Below, piece after piece: positions 58,593 through 64,000 of a stretch of 64,000 bases of DNA; the first letter of the stretch is position 1; each line of letters starts with the position of its first letter. The notes under the pieces are model-generated. The model had not been told where the DNA came from. It saw nothing but the letters and a program-made list of their open reading frames with translations, and searched no databases. Location: contig JBCBCP010000003.1 of assembly GCA_038530575.1 (NCBI GenBank), positions 62,001 through 126,000 of the forward strand, in the 5' to 3' direction. Position numbers and translations under genes: made by a program. Source of the stretch: JBCBCP01 sp038530575 (GTDB taxonomy: Bacteria > Pseudomonadota > Alphaproteobacteria > Rhodobacterales > Rhodobacteraceae).

Positions 58593-58675
58593 GCCGTCTA
58601 CCTTGCCGCTGTGATCAGGCGCCACTTTGCCCGCGCGTGCGCCCGGTTTGCAACGCTGCCCTGCGCGCCCGCGTG

Positions 58676-61600
58676 CTATTCGGCGGCGCGCAGGGTGGTT
58701 GCCGTGGCATGGGGCCCGGTGCTTGTTGGCTCGGGCGCTGGGCCCTCATCCCAGATCAGCTCACCCGCGCCAAGACGGGCGGTGTCCCGCTCAAGCGCCC
58801 AGTCGCGGGCGGCGCGGCTTGCGCGGCCCATCGACATGCGGGCCAGCAGGGCCGCAATCCACTTAGCATAGGTGCCTGCCCAGACCCGTGCAGCCAGCAG
58901 CGACGGGGTCACCATCAGCGTCAGCACGGTCGCAACGCCAAGGCCAAAGACCACCGCCGTCGCCAACTGCTTCCACCACAGCGCCGTGGGGCTGTCGACG
59001 GTATAACCGCCGCCAAAGAAGTCGAGGCTGAGGCCAAACATCATCGGCGCAAGGCCCGCCATGGTCGTGATCGTGGTCAGCAGCACGGGGCGGATGCGGT
59101 CCTGCGCGGTGCGAATGATCGCCTCGATCCTCGGCATGTAGCGTTCGTATTCCTGGTAAGTGTCAATCAGAACGATGTTGTTGTTCACCACAATCCCCGC
59201 AAGCGCGACGATGCCTGTCCCGGTCATGATGATCGAGAACGCCTGATCCATGACGACCATCCCGATCAGAACACCAGTGGTCGACAGCACCACCGCCAGC
59301 AGCACCAGCGCGGCGTTGTAGATCGAGTTGAACTGCGCCAAGAGGATGATGAACATCAGACCCAGGGCGGCCCCGAAAGCCGATGTGAGGAACGCCTGAC
59401 TTTCGGCCTGATCCTCCTGATCACCCGTCCATTCCCAGCTTAGTCCGTTCGGCAGCGGGTCTGTCTCAAGCCACTTGGTAATCTCGGCGATCCGCTCGTT
59501 GGCATTCACGGGTACGGCGCGCAGGTCGCCGGCATCAAGCCCCGCTTGCAGGTCAACGCCTGCCTCGGCGCGGTCGAGGACGCGGTAGGTGGTGCCGTCT
59601 TCCAGCGTGATAGGACCTGCGCTGTCGGGGCGCAGAGTGGCGATCGTGGTCTCTACCTCGGCCCCGTCGACCTCGTCGGTTCGCACGAGTTTCTGCAGGC
59701 CCGGCAACACATCCGCCTTCACGTCGAAATAGCGCTGCTGGCCGATGCGGTTGATCGTGTCGAGGCTGGGCACCGGCGTGCGGGTGATGAAGTTTGCCAG
59801 CGGGACCAGCCCATCGGAGGTGCGCACCTTCAGCGTGTCGAGCGTGCTGAGCACCCGGAACTCTTGGGGAAGGCGCACGCGAATCTCGATCTCCTCATCG
59901 CCGCCTTGCGGTGTGTAAGTATCAAGGAGAATACCGCGGGTCACCAGCTGCACCATCGCGCCAACAGTCGCCACATCCGCGCCAAAGCGGCCCGCCTTTT
60001 CCACGTCGACGGTGATTTCCCAGTCAATGCCGGGCAGGGGGCGGGTGTCTTCGATCAGGGTCAGGCCGGGGGTGGTGTCGAACACCCTGCGCGCGGTCCC
60101 GGTTGCGGCCACCAGATCGTTGAAATTGTCGCCCTTGATGCGCAGATGCACCGGCTTGGCCGAAGCGGGGCCCTGGGCAAGGTTCAGGATCTCCGTGCGG
60201 ACGCCGGGGAGCTCGGACAGCTGTGCCGTGATTTCGGCCAGAACCGTGTCACCGTCAAAGGCTGGGTCCTTCACCGCGCGGTTCACGTCGAAGCTGCCGA
60301 TGCTGAACCACTTTTCCGTGGTGTTCGGCCGATCCTCCCACGGGATCGTCTCGATCTGCATCTGTCCGATCGTGTCCTTGGGCGATTGTGCCCCGCCGGT
60401 GTTGGCGTTCAGCCCGCCGTCGCCCGCAAAGGCAAAGACCGTGTCGACCCCGGGATGGGCGCGCACGATGTCTTCGGCCTCGCGAAGCAGCGCATCTTTT
60501 TCCGAAAGGCTGAGGTTGCCCCGTGCCATCACATAGACGATGGCCTGTTCCGGCTCGCTTTCGACAAAGAATTCGACGCCGCGGTTGTTGTTCACGAAGA
60601 AGATCATCGTGGTGCCGACAAAGACAAACACGATGCCCACCATGACCAGCGGCATCACCGGGTTTGCGACGATCCCTTCGATAAGCCGACCAAACAATGT
60701 CCGGCGCGCGCCGGTCTTCACCCGGCGCTCGCGGCGACCAACGATGCGCTGCCACAGGGCGCCTATGTTGATGCCGATGCGGGGCAGGATGGCCACAATC
60801 GCAAGAACAAGCGACACCGCGCCGGCAAAGGCGAAGGCCGCAAGAATAACCGCGCCCAGTATCATCAGGAACACCGTTGCGAAGGTGGGAACAACCGATC
60901 CCCAGATGTCCTGCCCGTCGAGCGTTGCAAACTGCGCGCCCGCATCCGACAGGAGGCTGGGCAGGAACATACCCGTAGCCACCAGCGGAAGGACCGCCAC
61001 CGGGATCAGGAGGATATGCGCGAGCAGGGGCATGCGCGCGATGGCGACCAAGGTTCGGGCCACCAAGTTGAAGAACCGCGCCATCATCCCGCCCATTACC
61101 GGCAGATAGACCAGCGCCACGATCAATGAGGCCGATAGCACGAAGATCAGAGTGACCGGCAGCATCCCCATGAACTCGCCCGGAACGCCCGGCCAGAACA
61201 GCATTGGCATGAAGGCGCAGAGCGTCGTCGCGGTGGAGGACACGACGGGCCAGAACATACGCTTTGCCGCCTCGACATAGGCCGTCATCGGGCCGACGCC
61301 CTCGTTCTGGCGCTTGTCCGCGTATTCGGTGACCACGATGGCCCCGTCGACCAGCATACCCACCGAAAGGATCAGCCCGAACATCACGATGTTCGACACC
61401 GAAATGCCCATCAGGCCAAGAAGGACAAAACACAAAAGGAACGACGTCGGGATCGCAAAGCCCACAAGCAGAGACGCGCGGATGCCGAGTGCGGCAAGGC
61501 TGACGAGCATGACCAGAATGATTGCTGTCAGCACCGATCCCTCAAGCTGTTGCACCATCGAGGACACCTGCCGGCTTTGATCGTTGGAGGCCTGCACCTC

Positions 61601-62551
61601 CACCGTCGCCTGCAGCCCCTCGGGCCAGTCGGCCTGCGCCGCCGCGACCGTCTCGCGCACCAGCGTGGCGGTGTCGATCAGGTTGAACCCCTTGCGCTTG
61701 GACACTTGCAGCGCAACCGTTGCCTCGCCGTTAAAGCGCGCGGTGCTCAGACGGTCCTCAAAGGTCAGGTTGATCTGCGCCAGATCACCCAAGGTGACGA
61801 CTCGGTCGCCATTGGTCTTCACCGGCAAGTTGTAGACGTCGCGCGCATCGCTAAAGCTGGACGGGATCTTGACGGCAAAGCTGCCCTGTTCGGTGTCGAT
61901 CTCGCCCGCGGCGATCAGCTGGTTGTTGTTCTGGACAACGCCGATCAGCTCGCCCGCCGTCACGTTATAGGCCTCAAGGCGCAGGGGGTCGATCACGACC
62001 TCCAGCATCTCGTCCCGGCTGCCCGCGATTACCGCGTCCAGAACCGGCTCAAGACCCTCTATTTGGTCCTGCAAGTCCTTGGCAACGCGGGTCATGGTGC
62101 GTTCGGGCACAGGTCCCGACAGCGACACGATCACGATGGGAAATTCAGAGAAATTGAATTCGCCAAGCGTGTATTGCTCATAGCCTTCAGGAAACTGCGC
62201 CTCGGCCTTGGTCATCGCGTCGCGCACGTCTGCCATAACTTGCGTCTTGTTCCAGCCGAACTCGAACTCAAGCACGATGTTGACGTAGCCTTCTGCGGCC
62301 GTTGCCGTCATCGTATCAAGCCCGTCAATTTCGCCCAGCTCGGTCTCCATCGGTTTGACCAGCAGTGTTTCGGCGTCAGCGGCAGAAATCCCGGGGAAGG
62401 GCACCGAGATAAAGACCGCCGGAATCTCGATGTCCGGCTCTCCCTCCTTTGGCAGCCCCGTGTAGGCTAGGATACCAGCTGTGATCGACAGGAAGATGAA
62501 GGCCAGAACCATCCGCGCCCGGGACGCGGCCCAATCGACGATACCGGTCAT
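58676..62551 (-). CDS. RND efflux pump permease (AcrB/MMPL-like, extended)
   Basis: 1291 residues, about 250 longer than the usual 1040. The N-terminal MTGIVDWAASRARMVLAFIFLS and the first PN1 porter domain are normal, GMLVDGAIVVTEYADKR in the fourth helix carries the proton-relay Asp, and the second half has GIVVNNNIVLIDTYQEY. Between the two halves (about 492-604) there is an added stretch with two or three extra hydrophobic segments. The C-terminus carries a short Ala-rich tail. Starts 4 bp inside the fusion protein gene (ATGA). Substrate unknown. Confidence 0.93.
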   Translation of the reverse strand: MTGIVDWAASRARMVLAFIFLSITAGILAYTGLPKEGEPDIEIPAVFISVPFPGISAADAETLLVKPMETELGEIDGLDTMTATAAEGYVNIVLEFEFGWNKTQVMADVRDAMTKAEAQFPEGYEQYTLGEFNFSEFPIVIVSLSGPVPERTMTRVAKDLQDQIEGLEPVLDAVIAGSRDEMLEVVIDPLRLEAYNVTAGELIGVVQNNNQLIAAGEIDTEQGSFAVKIPSSFSDARDVYNLPVKTNGDRVVTLGDLAQINLTFEDRLSTARFNGEATVALQVSKRKGFNLIDTATLVRETVAAAQADWPEGLQATVEVQASNDQSRQVSSMVQQLEGSVLTAIILVMLVSLAALGIRASLLVGFAIPTSFLLCFVLLGLMGISVSNIVMFGLILSVGMLVDGAIVVTEYADKRQNEGVGPMTAYVEAAKRMFWPVVSSTATTLCAFMPMLFWPGVPGEFMGMLPVTLIFVLSASLIVALVYLPVMGGMMARFFNLVARTLVAIARMPLLAHILLIPVAVLPLVATGMFLPSLLSDAGAQFATLDGQDIWGSVVPTFATVFLMILGAVILAAFAFAGAVSLVLAIVAILPRIGINIGALWQRIVGRRERRVKTGARRTLFGRLIEGIVANPVMPLVMVGIVFVFVGTTMIFFVNNNRGVEFFVESEPEQAIVYVMARGNLSLSEKDALLREAEDIVRAHPGVDTVFAFAGDGGLNANTGGAQSPKDTIGQMQIETIPWEDRPNTTEKWFSIGSFDVNRAVKDPAFDGDTVLAEITAQLSELPGVRTEILNLAQGPASAKPVHLRIKGDNFNDLVAATGTARRVFDTTPGLTLIEDTRPLPGIDWEITVDVEKAGRFGADVATVGAMVQLVTRGILLDTYTPQGGDEEIEIRVRLPQEFRVLSTLDTLKVRTSDGLVPLANFITRTPVPSLDTINRIGQQRYFDVKADVLPGLQKLVRTDEVDGAEVETTIATLRPDSAGPITLEDGTTYRVLDRAEAGVDLQAGLDAGDLRAVPVNANERIAEITKWLETDPLPNGLSWEWTGDQEDQAESQAFLTSAFGAALGLMFIILLAQFNSIYNAALVLLAVVLSTTGVLIGMVVMDQAFSIIMTGTGIVALAGIVVNNNIVLIDTYQEYERYMPRIEAIIRTAQDRIRPVLLTTITTMAGLAPMMFGLSLDFFGGGYTVDSPTALWWKQLATAVVFGLGVATVLTLMVTPSLLAARVWAGTYAKWIAALLARMSMGRASRAARDWALERDTARLGAGELIWDEGPAPEPTSTGPHATATTLRAAE

Positions 62552-63852
62552 TGCATTTGCTCCCCTCGGTAGACGGCTTCGATCTGGACGCCTTCGGTCA
62601 CATATTCCTGTCCTACGACGATGACGGCCACACTGTCCGGAAGGCCCGCAAGCCAGACGCCGTCCACCGTGTCCCGGACCAACTGGACCGGCATGAATGC
62701 GACGACATCACCCTCCGCAACGGTTCTGACACCCAGTCGACCGTCCGCGTTGAGTGTCAACGCCGACGCCGGCAGGAGGTGGGCGGTTGCGCCTTCAGAC
62801 TGAATCGCGATTTCCGCGGTTTGCCCGTCGCGCAGCGCAAGGTCTTTGTTCGGAATTTCGATTTCGACGCGGAAGGTCCGGGTCGTCATGTCAGCGGATC
62901 GGCTCAGGAAGGTGACCCGGCCGGTGACTTCCCCGCCACCCGCTGCCAGCCGGGCACCGGCCAGCGCGCCGGTTTTGACCCGGTTCACTTCCGTTTCGGG
63001 CACAAAGGCCACCAGTTTGATCGGATCAAGCTGGATCACGGTGCCGCAGAGGCCGCCCGCCTGTAGCAAACTGCCCAACTCCGCGGTGTCCGTCTCAAGC
63101 ACACCGCCAAACGGCGCGGTGATTGTCAGCCGTTCGATTTCGCGCGTCGCCGAGGCGATATTGGCGGTTGCCGTTTCGATCCCTGCCTCGGCTGATTGGA
63201 TGCCTGAACGCGCCGCAGACAGGCCCGACAGCGCAGCCTCGACCGAGGCTTCGGCGGCAGCCACGGCCGCGTCGGCGTTCTTGACCCGTGTTTCAGAGGC
63301 AAACCCGTCTTCCGACAGGCGCCGTGCCGCGTTCTGGTTGACCAACGCCTCGTCCAGCCGTGCTCGGGCCTCGACCAGCCGCGCCTCGCTTTCCGGCACC
63401 CGGGCGCGCGCTTCGGCCACGCGGGCTTGCGCTTCGGTCAGACGAGCCCGTGCCTCCGCCAGCATCGCAGGGCGCGTGCCGGGGTCAAGCTCGCACATGA
63501 GCGATCCGGCTTCGATAAACGCGCCTTTGCGCAGCGGCTCTGACACAATGCGTGCCGTGGTTTCCGCACGGACCTCTACCTGGCGCACCGCCTCGGTTTG
63601 CCCGCGTAAAATCACTGCGCTGTCAATCTGCTGGGCGCTCGAACGTATCGCGACCACCTTGAATGGCGCATCGCCGGACGTCGCGGGCGCTTCAGGTACT
63701 TCGGGCGCTTCCGGCGCAGCTTCGGTCACCGCGGGCTCTTCAGCAACCAATCCAATCTCTTTCAGAAAGACGATGGCGGTGGGCCGGTCAATAACAGCGA
63801 AATAGACAATCACGCCGAAAAGCAGCGCCAAGACAACCGGAAACACCTTCAT
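62548..63852 (-). CDS. RND efflux membrane-fusion (periplasmic adaptor) protein
   Basis: 434 residues. An N-terminal membrane anchor (about 3-22) precedes the lipoyl-hairpin-beta-barrel layout: a biotinyl/lipoyl half near 90-110, a long coiled-coil hairpin (about 130-235, Ala/Arg/Glu-rich), the second lipoyl half near 250 and a beta-barrel ending in ALRDGQTAEIAIQSEG. It links the permease to an outer-membrane channel that is not in the window. First gene of the two-gene operon; 148 bp lie upstream to the window edge. Confidence 0.93.
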   Translation of the reverse strand: MKVFPVVLALLFGVIVYFAVIDRPTAIVFLKEIGLVAEEPAVTEAAPEAPEVPEAPATSGDAPFKVVAIRSSAQQIDSAVILRGQTEAVRQVEVRAETTARIVSEPLRKGAFIEAGSLMCELDPGTRPAMLAEARARLTEAQARVAEARARVPESEARLVEARARLDEALVNQNAARRLSEDGFASETRVKNADAAVAAAEASVEAALSGLSAARSGIQSAEAGIETATANIASATREIERLTITAPFGGVLETDTAELGSLLQAGGLCGTVIQLDPIKLVAFVPETEVNRVKTGALAGARLAAGGGEVTGRVTFLSRSADMTTRTFRVEIEIPNKDLALRDGQTAEIAIQSEGATAHLLPASALTLNADGRLGVRTVAEGDVVAFMPVQLVRDTVDGVWLAGLPDSVAVIVVGQEYVTEGVQIEAVYRGEQMQ

Positions 63853-63902
63853 ATCAGGGTCCTTTTTTGCGGCCCGTTCGGGCTCTGATACACCTTATCG
63901 CT

Positions 63903-63941
63903 GTTATATAGACTTTCCGTCGCTTTGAACTACCCAGTTCA
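63903..63941 (-). promoter_or_regulatory. RND-pump promoter region with perfect operator-like inverted repeat
   Basis: TGAACT-accc-AGTTCA (63926-63941) is a perfect 16-bp inverted repeat. On the minus strand a CTATATAA-like -10 (63903-63913) follows it at promoter spacing, so a repressor there would block the -35. TetR-type regulators often govern such pumps; none is within the window. Confidence 0.5.
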
Positions 63942-64000
63942 GTTATTTTTCTGCACTGCCGCGCCGCACTCCTGTCAGTATCTGACCACACGACAAGTCC

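Overview
The window is GC-rich, densely packed chromosomal DNA from an alphaproteobacterium, most likely a marine member of the Rhodobacteraceae (Roseobacter group). The grounds are the mix of families seen: a tripartite TRAP transporter, a soxBDAG-type sarcosine oxidase, a gmaS/N-methylglutamate-type methylamine cluster, a DddQ-type DMSP-lyase cupin, a ruvX-ccmI-DUF1289 housekeeping block, and very frequent 4-bp stop/start overlaps. I saw no rRNA, tRNA, CRISPR array or insertion sequence.

Layout. Positions 1-8.0 kb (minus strand) form one apparent operon: a RoxA-like di-heme cytochrome gene broken by an in-frame TAG, a GMC oxidoreductase, an FtsX-type ABC exporter (ATPase and permease), an AttH/CrtC-type lipocalin protein and a PNPOx-like flavoprotein cut by the window edge. 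Positions 8.2-14.2 kb (plus) hold a large cyclase/STAND-type regulator, then a tightly coupled trio: a catalase-like heme protein, an unknown protein and a Dyp-type peroxidase. A convergent AraC-type regulator follows. Positions 15.3-18.4 kb hold a flavin reductase, acetyl-CoA synthetase and a carboxymuconolactone-decarboxylase-like protein.

Positions 18.6-36.8 kb are the most distinctive part: two opposed transcription units diverge from a 66-bp gap. Leftward run an RpiR regulator, a Rieske oxygenase, a GFA protein, an Asp/Glu-racemase-like protein, a sulfotransferase-like protein and an aldehyde dehydrogenase. Rightward run a dimethylglycine-dehydrogenase-like flavoprotein, an MDR dehydrogenase, a double-cupin DMSP-lyase-like protein, three consecutive enolase-superfamily enzymes, a class III aminotransferase and a complete TRAP transporter. 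A perfect inverted repeat sits in the divergent gap. Together these look like an uptake-and-catabolism system for a methylated onium or betaine-like osmolyte; its exact substrate cannot be read from sequence.

Positions 36.8-41.3 kb are mostly housekeeping (dusA, a TauE/SafE exporter, a PhyH-like protein, DUF1289, ruvX, ccmI). Positions 41.5-47.2 kb are the sarcosine oxidase operon, interrupted on the opposite strand by two tiny membrane-protein genes. Positions 47.2-53.1 kb carry two related small secreted proteins, sodB with a terminator, a LOG-family protein, a LysM protein with a Pro-Glu repeat and an Atm1-type ABC exporter whose stop codon opens a 98-bp tandem repeat. Positions 53.6-58.6 kb (minus) are an XRE-cupin regulator plus mgsABC-gmaS-like genes for methylamine assimilation through N-methylglutamate, which would pair with sarcosine/N-methylglutamate oxidation. 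Positions 58.7-63.9 kb (minus) encode an RND efflux pump (fusion protein and an unusually long permease) with a palindromic operator candidate upstream.
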